In this document: piece by piece, positions 1 through 7,546 of the stretch
Numbering within the stretch: the stretch's first letter is position 1
Layout: each line of letters begins with the position of its first letter
From: DASZIT01 sp963709665
GTDB taxonomy: Bacteria > Actinomycetota > Acidimicrobiia > Acidimicrobiales > RAAP-2
DNA: 64,000 nt
Assembly (NCBI GenBank): GCA_963709665.1
Contig: CAVPWU010000011.1
Span: forward strand, 248,001-312,000
Direction: 5' to 3'
Notes under the pieces: generated by a model
What the model was told of the DNA's origin: nothing
Databases searched by the model: none
Seen by the model: only the letters and a program-made list of their open reading frames with translations
Program-made: the position numbers and the translations under genes

Positions 1-863
1 ATCACAATCTTCGGGTAAGGCAGTGCCATGATCTGAGCCACGACCTTCTCCCCTGTCCGCGTGTTGACGCCCCTGGACCATCTTCTTCGGAAGCGATCCC
101 ACTGTTTCGGTGTCCGGGGAACACGTCGTGGCAGTGCTTCCATCGCCGTCCTGAAGTCATCTTGGGGTGGGAGCTCTGCTGTGGCCTGCCTCTGGATGTC
201 CTCCATCAAGCGGAACGCTAGGTCCCACTCGCGAGTCTTGGCCAAGTCTTGGACGATGAGACGCTTCGCATCAACGATTGAGCGAGGATCTAACTCGAGC
301 CTGACCGCCAGGCGCAGCATTGACTGATGAACTGATTTGGACTCCTCGAAGTGGCCCGCTTCGACCTGCACCTCGGCTAACCGAGACAGCGCAGACAGTG
401 CCCTCAGGTCATCGCCGTAGGTCTTCGCGCAGAAGTCGGCCACAAAGGACCACAGAGTGATCACCCCCGGCTGATCACCGAGTCGACGCAGAGTCACCTC
501 GCAATTGTTGATCGCCGCAACTCCTGCCTCCGAGTCATATCCGTAGCGGAGGAGCCACGCTGACGCCAGTCTCAGGTGAATGGGCCGAGCCTCCTCGGAC
601 CTGCCCAGGTTGGAGTAGGTATTGGCGATCGACATTTCGATGCCCTCGAATTCGTAATCGCCCTCACCGAACACCTCGGCGGCCAGAGTCAGTGCCTCCT
701 CCGACAATCTGAGGGCCGCGTCCAGGTCTCCTTCATCAACGTACGAGCGATAGAGATCGTTTTCAGCCGACCGGGTGTTCGGGTCGGAAAAGCCGAGAGT
801 GCTCAACTTCGTCTCGTAGTCCCTTTGCAGGAAGGCATCGTCGACGCTGCCAGGCTCAGCCAC
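1..863 (-). CDS. TPR-repeat protein, C-terminus beyond window edge
   Basis: The minus strand is open from a GTG at 863 to the window edge, giving at least 287 residues with no stop. The translation is acidic and alpha-helical, with repeated pairs of helices of tetratricopeptide type (for example EGDLDAALRLSEEAL near residue 45 and LGRSEEARPIH near residue 90). Such domains mediate protein-protein contacts, often as the C-terminal part of a signalling ATPase or regulator, but no enzymatic domain is visible here. The start is uncertain: the frame is open upstream to about position 950, and another GTG lies at 941. Codon use is less biased than in the genes to the right, which fits an acquired region. 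Confidence 0.7.
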   Translation of the reverse strand, partial: MAEPGSVDDAFLQRDYETKLSTLGFSDPNTRSAENDLYRSYVDEGDLDAALRLSEEALTLAAEVFGEGDYEFEGIEMSIANTYSNLGRSEEARPIHLRLASAWLLRYGYDSEAGVAAINNCEVTLRRLGDQPGVITLWSFVADFCAKTYGDDLRALSALSRLAEVQVEAGHFEESKSVHQSMLRLAVRLELDPRSIVDAKRLIVQDLAKTREWDLAFRLMEDIQRQATAELPPQDDFRTAMEALPRRVPRTPKQWDRFRRRWSRGVNTRTGEKVVAQIMALPYPKIV

Positions 864-1012
864 CCCGCGAGCGTATTCCGAACATCTCGACCGCTCGACG
901 ATCAAGCAGCCCGTCGCCCACGACGCCGGAGCGGGAAACACTCCCGGCGTTTAGGGGCACGTTCTAGTACGGTGACGTTTTCCCGACCTCTTCGGATGGG
1001 TGGTGTTTCCGC

Positions 1013-1606
1013 ATGATAGAGATCCGCCTCCGTGCATCTCCTTTCGGTCGGTCCCGGCACTCTGCCTTGATCATTGAGGACGATGTGGTCCGCGTCGTGA
1101 TGCCCAATGTCCTGGCCGAGGACTGGGTCATACCCCGTGAACAAATGAGCTGGCTGAGCGATACGAAAGGTGGACCGGCCGATTCCCCTGAGCATGGGCC
1201 CGCTGTTATTCCCCGCATGCTCGTTCTCATCACCAACCGGAGCTTCGGTCCAAACATGACACTGGTCTTCGCCGAACCGCAGAGGGTGCCACCTCGCCAG
1301 CCCGGTCCCGGTGTTGGGCCGATGCCGTTCTCGGTCGACGAATCGCGTGAGGGGGTCTGGGCTGAAGGCGCCCTTGTCACCGTCGACCATAAGCGCAAGG
1401 CAAGGGACGGTCTGATCCGAAGCGAGATCCCGACCCATCCATCCCTTCCTCATGCCATCGCAGCCATCTATGGAACGGTGGAACACCCGAGACTTAATGG
1501 AACGGAGATGCAGGAGTCGTTTGATTCCCAGGAGGGCGAAGCACTGGTCGGACCAGGACCCTTCTGGGGCCGTTTCGAACCGGTCGCCAGTCCGCACCAG
1601 TCCTGA
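1013..1606 (+). CDS. Hypothetical protein, 197 aa
   Basis: I do not recognise this family. The 197-residue product has no signal peptide or membrane segment. The first 110 residues alternate short hydrophobic strands (ALIIEDDVVRVV, RMLVLITNRSF, MTLVFAEP) with polar turns, which suggests a beta-rich fold, and the C-terminal third is polar. It is divergent from the TPR gene, with about 150 bp between the starts. Several overlapping frames on the opposite strand are open as well. I prefer this one for its balanced composition and its position between a divergent and a convergent gene. It could still be spurious. Confidence 0.45.
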   Translation: MIEIRLRASPFGRSRHSALIIEDDVVRVVMPNVLAEDWVIPREQMSWLSDTKGGPADSPEHGPAVIPRMLVLITNRSFGPNMTLVFAEPQRVPPRQPGPGVGPMPFSVDESREGVWAEGALVTVDHKRKARDGLIRSEIPTHPSLPHAIAAIYGTVEHPRLNGTEMQESFDSQEGEALVGPGPFWGRFEPVASPHQS

Positions 1607-1670
1607 TCGCCAGTCGGAAGTTCCTAGTCTCCGAACCGGCGGTCTGGGGCACTCTGTCCTGCCTCGCACC

Positions 1671-2324
1671 TCAGTGCGAATGGCCCACCAGAAGTGCGAA
1701 CCCTCGCCAACGCCACATGCAATCAACCTGCGACAGTCCGCCCTCTCGCATCCATAGGAGCTGGGATTCAACAGGGGCAAGTCGATCCTCAGGGTCATCA
1801 TCAGCACGGCCTATGAGGTCCAGGAACTGGCGATGAAGCTCGGGTGTGGCTGAGGCGACTACTTCCAGATTGGCAAAGACACCTTCGTCGGTGAGTTGTC
1901 CAGCGACCTCACTGAAAAGCTCCCGCTTTCGCTCGTCCTCAACGTGGTGGATTGAGAATCCAGCGACAACAACATCGAACGAACCAAGTGGCGTGAGGGA
2001 CTCCTCCAAACTCCACTCTCGGAGCTGAACTCGATGATCGCCGTCGAATCGATCTCGAGCATGGCTGAGCATGGCGGGCGAGGAGTCGACGGCCAGAACC
2101 CTCTCGACGCTGCTTCGGTGTTCGAGCACCAGTGCAGCCAGCCTGCCGTCCCCACAACCCAGGTCGAGAACGGTGCGAGGTGAGGCAGGCAGCACCGACA
2201 CCAGTACCTCCTCACCTGCAGCCCGTGGGGCCAATCCACCAATCCGGGTCAGGTAGCGATCCACTCGATCAGGATCACTCCACGTTGCCGCCTGGGGGTT
2301 CTCGGGACCTGGTGGGATGGCCAC
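1671..2324 (-). CDS. Class I SAM-dependent methyltransferase
   Basis: The product (217 aa from the GTG at 2324) has a Rossmann-type methyltransferase core. Motif I is VLDLGCGDGRL near residue 45, the acidic end of strand beta2 is VLAVDSSPAML, and motif IV is FDVVVAGFSIHHV. It would transfer a methyl group from SAM to an unidentified small molecule, as in the UbiE/Methyltransf_25 families. The frame is open upstream to 2546, but that extension is arginine-rich and does not look like protein, so the GTG at 2324 is preferred. It is downstream of, and on the same strand as, the oxidoreductase at 2440-3423, so the two may be co-transcribed. Confidence 0.75.
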   Translation of the reverse strand: MAIPPGPENPQAATWSDPDRVDRYLTRIGGLAPRAAGEEVLVSVLPASPRTVLDLGCGDGRLAALVLEHRSSVERVLAVDSSPAMLSHARDRFDGDHRVQLREWSLEESLTPLGSFDVVVAGFSIHHVEDERKRELFSEVAGQLTDEGVFANLEVVASATPELHRQFLDLIGRADDDPEDRLAPVESQLLWMREGGLSQVDCMWRWRGFALLVGHSH

Positions 2325-2439
2325 CTCCAGATACTTACCGAAGGAGCGACCTGGCGCCCGTCCGCACCTGCCCCACTCGTGCCGTCTAGCCACGGTCAAT
2401 AACTGACCCTCTCCCGGCGATCTGGGGCACCCCCCAATG

Positions 2440-3423
2440 TCAGGTCTGGCTCGCTGGAGAGCGAGGAACGGATGCCATCGTTCGAAGCTCTCGCTCGACA
2501 TCGGGACCGGTCGGCGTGTAGATGATCTCCGTATAGCCTGCATCACCCAGACGGTCCAGCTGCCGCGTTATTCGGTCGGGCTCCCCGACCATCGACTTGA
2601 TGTCGATGTGTGGGAGGAGTTGGCGGTCCCGATCGGGGAGATGGGTTGCGTGACCGTCGAACGTCAGCAGGTGTCGCTGGTTCGGGGGTGCCAGGGCCTC
2701 AAGGGCCTCACGCCATGCCCGTCCACCGGGCAGATCGTCCACCGCCTCGGCACCTCCGTTGGCGTAGGCATTGTGCCAGTCGACAACCCGCCATGCCCCA
2801 ATGGAATTCCGGACCCGGTCTGACCCTGGATCCTCGCCTGGCTCAAGCACAGTGCCGGACACGATCATGGCTGCCGGCAGGGTTGGGTGGGGCAAACCGA
2901 TGATTCCATCGGCCGCTTCACCGGCCAGCGCACGTCCCCGTGGCCCGAAAACGCTCAGCCAGAGTGGGACAGCGACAGGCCGGGCCTCGGTCAGTCCGGG
3001 TGCGTGGAGCATCCGGGCGGGCGCTCCGTCAACCAATACGATCTCCCCGGCCAGAAGCTGCCGCAGGGCGGTCACGTATTCGACGAGGGCAGTGAGGGTC
3101 ATCGCCCGCTGACCTATGGCCAGGCGGGCAGTGAAGCCGGTGCCGAAGCACGCCCGGAGGCGGCCCCCCGAAATCCGGGCCACCGTGACTAGCGCCGAGG
3201 CCATGGCCATCACGGATCGCTGAGTCGGGATCAACACGGCAGTGGCGAGGCCGATGCGCTCAGTCCTCTCGGCGGCGAGGGCAAGATGGACGAAGGGGTC
3301 CTCCCACAGCGGAGCGGAGTCGTAGATCCACACTCGGGCATAGCCGAGTTTCTCGGCGAGCACCGCCAGGTCGGCAAAGTTCGGTCCCGGAGGAAGCCCG
3401 CACGACAGCTCGAACTTACCCAT
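2440..3423 (-). CDS. LLM-class flavin-dependent oxidoreductase
   Basis: This is a luciferase-like monooxygenase of about 327 residues. The N-terminus FELSCGLPPGPNFADL is followed by RVWIYDSAPLWEDPF and RIGLATAVLIP, the typical opening of the F420- or FMN-dependent TIM-barrel family. The glycine-rich LSVFGPRGRALAGEAADGII near residue 165 is the expected phosphate-binding region. In actinobacteria such enzymes usually use coenzyme F420, but the sequence does not settle the cofactor or substrate. I chose the ATG at 3423; a GTG at 3435 is also in frame and no strong ribosome-binding site separates them. It lies upstream of the methyltransferase on the same strand. Confidence 0.8.
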   Translation of the reverse strand: MGKFELSCGLPPGPNFADLAVLAEKLGYARVWIYDSAPLWEDPFVHLALAAERTERIGLATAVLIPTQRSVMAMASALVTVARISGGRLRACFGTGFTARLAIGQRAMTLTALVEYVTALRQLLAGEIVLVDGAPARMLHAPGLTEARPVAVPLWLSVFGPRGRALAGEAADGIIGLPHPTLPAAMIVSGTVLEPGEDPGSDRVRNSIGAWRVVDWHNAYANGGAEAVDDLPGGRAWREALEALAPPNQRHLLTFDGHATHLPDRDRQLLPHIDIKSMVGEPDRITRQLDRLGDAGYTEIIYTPTGPDVERELRTMASVPRSPASQT

Positions 3424-3570
3424 GACGCGATTCACGTTTCGGGGTTAGTGCCTCGGCATGGATGGCGTCGATCTCTATGTCCTCAAGGCCGCTCCACCAC
3501 TGGTTGAAGATCAACATCGACGCAGTATCCCAGCATGGGGACGTGGTCTCACTCCCGGCGATCGGGGGAG

Positions 3571-4209
3571 CTACCCAGCATCCCCACACGCTCGGAAGGC
3601 ATAGTCCGAGAGTTCACGAACGTCGGCTCTGGTGGCCTCGTTTGATCGGACTGCCGCTGTCGCAGTGGATGATCCGGCTATGGCAACGAGCCTCCTGACT
3701 GTCGGCTGCAACGAAGCCGGAAGCGAGGAGACCAACCGACCAGCGCTGGCTTCGCTCATATCAACCGCCCTGACGATTGCCAGGCGGTCTGCGGGCGCCG
3801 GATCGGTCACTCCGTCCGTCAAGATGTTGATCCACTCGGGGCCGTCATCCGATGAACCGTCAGTGGCATCGAAGGACTGGAGTTCTCCGACGTTCACGCT
3901 ATTCAACTGGTAACAGGGGTCGGGGCCGAGATTCGCGAGCGACTGCTTCGTAGCGAAGCTTGTTGCTCCGACTACCAGCACCACCAAGGGAACGGCGATG
4001 AGCCAACGGCGAGCTGGTGCCCAAACCAGGAGACACAGACCGATCAGACCGACACCGATGATGGCTGCGATGACCGACCAGGTAGGGAGTCCAAAGACTC
4101 CGGACGGAGGGGGCGGTTCGGTACGCATGTAGAGAACCGAGTCAAGAACTCCAACGACGATCACGGCCATGGCGGCGAGACAAAGAGCAACAAGGGTTTG
4201 CTCTTTCAT
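3571..4209 (-). CDS. Hypothetical membrane protein, three N-terminal TM helices
   Basis: A 212-residue protein with three predicted membrane segments in the first 90 residues (about 5-25, 42-64 and 68-86). The remaining 120 residues are soluble and acidic and end with RACGDAG. No enzymatic motif is visible, and Cys99 and Cys208 are the only prominent cysteines in the soluble part. It sits just outside the left terminal repeat of the two-recombinase element, so that insertion may have landed beside it. I do not recognise the family. Confidence 0.6.
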   Translation of the reverse strand: MKEQTLVALCLAAMAVIVVGVLDSVLYMRTEPPPPSGVFGLPTWSVIAAIIGVGLIGLCLLVWAPARRWLIAVPLVVLVVGATSFATKQSLANLGPDPCYQLNSVNVGELQSFDATDGSSDDGPEWINILTDGVTDPAPADRLAIVRAVDMSEASAGRLVSSLPASLQPTVRRLVAIAGSSTATAAVRSNEATRADVRELSDYAFRACGDAG

Positions 4210-4244
4210 TGGTCGTTGGCGAGAGATGGAGTCATCATTCCATC

Positions 4245-4287
4245 GGATTCCCTCCCTGTCCCGAATGTGTTGTTACACGGGTGATCC
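4245..4287 (+). repeat. Left terminal inverted repeat of two-recombinase element
   Basis: TTACACGGGTGATCC at 4273-4287 is the exact inverse of 6722-6736. Outside it, GTCCC at 4258-4262 stands 10 bp away, the same spacing as on the right side, and GATT at 4246-4249 mirrors AATC at 6792-6795. The repeat lies 34 bp before the stop codon of the first recombinase. Confidence 0.7.
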
Positions 4288-4320
4288 ACGGGCCCTGGAC
4301 CGAGGCCCATCGAAGCACAG

Positions 4321-5619
4321 TCAGCCGACGCCGTCGACGTCGTGGATGAGCTTCTCGAAGAGGACGATCCGGTCGCCCTGGTCGTGTTCGGCGGCGTGGT
4401 CTCGTTGGCGCTTCAGGATCGGGATGAACTGGGGACCGGTCTCGAAGAAGGTGCAACGCTCGCAGGCGGACTCGAAGGAGCAGCCCAAGGCGGCTGGGCG
4501 GGTGCACATCCCGTTGCCCAGCATCCTCCGATGGTCGGCCGCCAGTCGGCGCATGTTCGACCCGGCCGCATCGTCCGGAAGGGCTTCCGTTCTTCCGTAG
4601 TTGGCTTCGACGGCCTCGGTCACCCGGAAGTACTCGTCAGCCACCGTGCGGTCCGAGATCCGGGCATAGGTCATGGTCATCCGCATCGACCGGTGGCCGA
4701 GAAGGGCGGCGATCGCCTCCAGGCTCATGCCCCGGTTGATGGCTTGGGTGGCCAGGGTGTGGCGGAGCTGGTGGGGATGGACGTGTCCGACGCCGGCCCG
4801 CTTGGCGACCGCTTCGACATAGCGGTGGATGGTCCGGCGGTCGAAGGGTTGCCCGTCGTTGCGGACGACCAGATGGCCGGAATGGCTCGGCCCTCTGGTT
4901 CTCCGGTAGTCGGTGATGAGGTCGACCAGGATGGGGTGGAGCGGCACGTAGCGGTCGTTGTGCAGCTTCCCCACTGGGATGCGCAGCCAGAAGGTCTCGC
5001 TGATCTGCACCATGGCGTCGTCCTCGAGAGCAGCCAGTTCCCCGACCCGCATGCCGGTTCTGGCCAGCAGTTCGACCATCAGTCGCCGACGAGGGTTGGG
5101 GTCGACACCCAGGGCGGCCATGAACCTGGCCATGGTGGGGTCGTCCAAGAACTTGGGCAACGGCTCGTCGGCCTTCGGGAAGTCCCCGGGAAAGATCGGC
5201 ACCCGGGCCGGGGCGTCGTCATAGCCCCACTCGATGATCCGCTCGAAGAAGGTCCGGAGCAGCCCGAGGCGGTGCCGAATGGTGGTGGTCGAGAGCAGCT
5301 TCCCGCGTTTGCCGGGCCGGGCGGCCTGCCAGATCTTGAAGTCCTCGATGTGGCGCCGCTCGACATCGGCGACGGCCACGCACCACCGGTCGGCCTCGGT
5401 CACCCGGCCGGCGAAGAACCGCAGGGCGATGTCGAAGGCGGAGACGGTTCCGGGTCGGGCCGACACCGACAGCTGGTCCAGGTAGGTGGCCATGGTGGAG
5501 GCCATCAGGGGCGCACGCTGGGCAATCTCTCCCCAGGTGATCTCCGGCCCAGCACCTCCGAAGCGTCGATTGACCGGCTCATCTGGCCCGTTGAGGGATG
5601 GGATCGCAAGCGCGGTCAT
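4321..5619 (-). CDS. Tyrosine recombinase A with C-terminal cysteine cluster
   Basis: A 432-residue tyrosine-type site-specific recombinase. An N-terminal SAM-like core-binding domain occupies roughly residues 30-135. The catalytic residues are all visible: Arg191 (TGMRVGEL), His283 and Arg286 (HQLRHT), His309 (LGHRS) and nucleophile Tyr318 (TMTYAR). Beyond residue 365 is an unusual tail with Cys372, Cys380, Cys386 and Cys389, a possible zinc-binding knuckle. Its ATG overlaps the stop of recombinase B by 4 bases (ATGA), so the two are translationally coupled and probably act together on the flanking inverted repeats. Confidence 0.92.
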   Translation of the reverse strand: MTALAIPSLNGPDEPVNRRFGGAGPEITWGEIAQRAPLMASTMATYLDQLSVSARPGTVSAFDIALRFFAGRVTEADRWCVAVADVERRHIEDFKIWQAARPGKRGKLLSTTTIRHRLGLLRTFFERIIEWGYDDAPARVPIFPGDFPKADEPLPKFLDDPTMARFMAALGVDPNPRRRLMVELLARTGMRVGELAALEDDAMVQISETFWLRIPVGKLHNDRYVPLHPILVDLITDYRRTRGPSHSGHLVVRNDGQPFDRRTIHRYVEAVAKRAGVGHVHPHQLRHTLATQAINRGMSLEAIAALLGHRSMRMTMTYARISDRTVADEYFRVTEAVEANYGRTEALPDDAAGSNMRRLAADHRRMLGNGMCTRPAALGCSFESACERCTFFETGPQFIPILKRQRDHAAEHDQGDRIVLFEKLIHDVDGVG

Positions 5620-6659
5620 CGGGCCATCCCCACGTTCGCCTGGGCGTCGATGGCCTCGGCGGCCCGCCGATACTCGTTGGCCAGCCAGTCACCTCCGAGG
5701 TGGAGGTAGATCCGGGTGGAGGCGATCGACCGGTGTCCGGCCAGCGCCTGGATGGCCTCGATGGCCATGCCCGCCTCCTTCAGACGGGTGAAGCAGGTGT
5801 GGCGGAGCTCGTGGCAGGTCCCGTGGGTCAGGCCGACCCGGGCCCGGGCCGCCCCGAAGACCTCGTCGAGCCCGTCCGCCGACAGGGGAGCGCCCCGTCG
5901 GGGCTCCCGCAGCACCACGAACAGCCGGTCGGTCGGGGCATCGGGCGGTCGTTCCCGGTTCAGGTAGTCAGCCACCGTGGCGAAGAAGGTCGAAGAGATG
6001 GGGACCAGGCGCTGGTGACCTCCCTTGCCCTCGGCGATGAACAGCTGCTTCTCGCCGACCCGCAGGTCCTCCAGGCGCAGACCCAGCACCTCGCAACGGC
6101 GGAGCCCGCCGAGCAACATGGCCTGGGCCATGGCCCGGTCCCGATCGGTCCGGAACGACGACATCAGCAGCTCGACGTCGCCGGCGTCGAGGATCCGGGG
6201 CAGCCGTCGCACCCCTCGCACCAACGGCACACCCCGTTGGTCCCGATGACGGCTCCGTCGGGTGGGCATCCCCCGGGGGACCGGGTTGGCAGCCAGGGTG
6301 GTGTCTCCCCGGAGGACCACGTAACCGAAGAAGGCCGACACCGCCGCCAGCCGTCGTTTGATGGTGGCCGGCGACAAACCGGACAGGCCGTCGCTGATCC
6401 GGACCACGTTGTCGACTCCGGACCTCGAACGCTGCTGGGCGGCGATGAAGCCGAGGACGTCCTTCGGCGTCACCTCGGTGGGATCCTTGGTCACCACTCC
6501 GAAGAAGATCTTCAGGTCGTGGGCATAGGCCCGCACCGTGCTCGGTCGGCACCGCACCGACGCGAACTCGAGGAACTCATCGACCAGCTCGTGGCCGACT
6601 CGATAGGTCTTGTGACCATCGGACCCGACAACACACTCGAATACCGGACTCCACTGCAC
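5616..6659 (-). CDS. Tyrosine recombinase B
   Basis: A 347-residue XerC/D-type recombinase, first gene of the two-gene unit. The core-binding domain lies at about residues 20-115. The catalytic set is complete: Arg187 (GLRRCEV), His283 and Arg286 (HELRHT), His309 (AGHRS) and Tyr318 (RIYLHL). The active-site spacing is nearly identical to recombinase A, but the flanking sequence is diverged, so these are two distinct subunits and not a recent duplication. The start lies 63 bp inside the right inverted repeat. Confidence 0.92.
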   Translation of the reverse strand: MQWSPVFECVVGSDGHKTYRVGHELVDEFLEFASVRCRPSTVRAYAHDLKIFFGVVTKDPTEVTPKDVLGFIAAQQRSRSGVDNVVRISDGLSGLSPATIKRRLAAVSAFFGYVVLRGDTTLAANPVPRGMPTRRSRHRDQRGVPLVRGVRRLPRILDAGDVELLMSSFRTDRDRAMAQAMLLGGLRRCEVLGLRLEDLRVGEKQLFIAEGKGGHQRLVPISSTFFATVADYLNRERPPDAPTDRLFVVLREPRRGAPLSADGLDEVFGAARARVGLTHGTCHELRHTCFTRLKEAGMAIEAIQALAGHRSIASTRIYLHLGGDWLANEYRRAAEAIDAQANVGMAR

Positions 6660-6721
6660 GCCGCACCTCCTGGTTGGACTTCCACCCGAGGAAGGTTCCT
6701 CGTGTGGTCAGTCCAGAGGGC

Positions 6722-6796
6722 GGATCACCCGTGTAAGTGCCGTTCAGGGACGTTTCACCCGTGTAATCGCGATATTGGGACGGACTGGGAGAATCG
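6722..6796 (-). repeat. Right terminal inverted repeat, two core copies
   Basis: The core TCACCCGTGTAA occurs at 6725-6736 and again at 6755-6766, exactly 30 bp (about three helical turns) apart. The outer copy is followed after 10 bp by GGGAC (6777-6781) and then AATC (6792-6795), mirroring the left end. Two sites in phase on one side and one on the other is typical of binding-site arrays for tyrosine recombinases. Confidence 0.65.
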
Positions 6797-7227
6797 GTCA
6801 GTCGATAGTCCGCCGGCAAAGGGGATCTCCCACCGTCCCAACGTCACCCTCAATGTCATCCTCCGTGGTCAGGCGACGATTTCGACCCAGTGGTGGAAGG
6901 CTGGAAGCCCTCTGCCAAACGCCGCCAGCGCCAGTCCGGGTCCGATGGACAGTCCTGCCGTCCCCGCATCGCCCCCCGGCCACCTTGAACACGATTGCGA
7001 AGGGGGTCCCTTGGGGCTGAGGGCAGCTCTGGCCGGACTCGGGACACAGACACCACTTGCGCCATGTCTTCTCCTCCGCAGCGGCTCCGGCTGGCGGGAC
7101 GGTAACGCCGCACAATGGAGTGCACTGATCGGATCCTGGCCGCCTCGCTCGACCTCCCGAACCGCACCGACCCCACAGCCATGGTGATGAGCCGAGCTCG
7201 GTTCTGACGACCGCAACGGGCGTCCGG

Positions 7228-7312
7228 GGCGGGCATCGAGCCCGCCCCGACCGCGAGGTGGCGATGACAGACGCGTGGGGCCGGACCTGGACAACAAGTC
7301 CACACAGTTGCA
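7228..7312 (-). repeat. Left hairpin end unit of recombinase-trio module
   Basis: On the minus strand TGCAACTGTGTGGAC (7312-7298) is followed after 51 bp by GGCGGGCTCGATGCCCGCC (7246-7228). On the plus strand the hairpin extends to a perfect 10-bp stem (7225-7234 with 7240-7249) and a 5-nt loop. It is the inverted partner of the unit at 10633-10719. Confidence 0.65.
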
Positions 7313-7546
7313 CCAGAGGATGCGGTCCCGATACGTCCTGTTTCGTCCCAGAATGCCGGGGTCCGCGAGCGGCAACGGCGAGCCCCGTGAGGCGCCTCCG
7401 GGTGTGGACTTCGTCGGTGCCACCTCGCATTCACCACCCCGTGTCGGTCGGGCCCCGGACCAGCGAGGGTGACGTTGTAGTGGGGGAGACGCATATTCGA
7501 TTGGCTTGTATTCGAGAGCCTGACCACTGGCGGTGGGGTTCGGCCA

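Larger units (their letters stand above)
4245..6796. mobile_element. Two-recombinase element with terminal inverted repeats
   Basis: Two overlapping tyrosine recombinase genes fill a 2.5-kb segment with related inverted ends. Reading inwards from each end, both have AATC, then GGGAC, then exactly 10 bp, then TTACACGGGTG. The left copy spans 4245-4287. The right end spans 6722-6796 and holds two direct copies of the core motif 30 bp apart. The inner right copy matches the left copy over 15 bp. No passenger gene is present. Paired tyrosine recombinases acting on their own ends are known from Tn554-like elements, and assignment to that lifestyle is inference. Confidence 0.65.
6660..7546. other. 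Gene-free 887-bp stretch between two recombinase modules
   Basis: No convincing coding region was found here; several overlapping frames are open, but they are arginine- and proline-rich and unlike proteins. The stretch holds the right end of the two-recombinase element (6722-6796), a copy of CAACGTCACCCTC (6839-6851), the left hairpin end unit of the recombinase trio (7228-7312) and its inner 14-bp inverted repeat (7464-7477). It looks like the abutment of two separately mobile modules. Confidence 0.6.

Noticed and set aside
7228..7249. The hairpin at 7225-7249 as an intrinsic terminator
   Set aside because: The stem is strong, but there is no T-run or adjacent gene end, and the same hairpin recurs with a conserved partner block, so a simple terminator is less likely.
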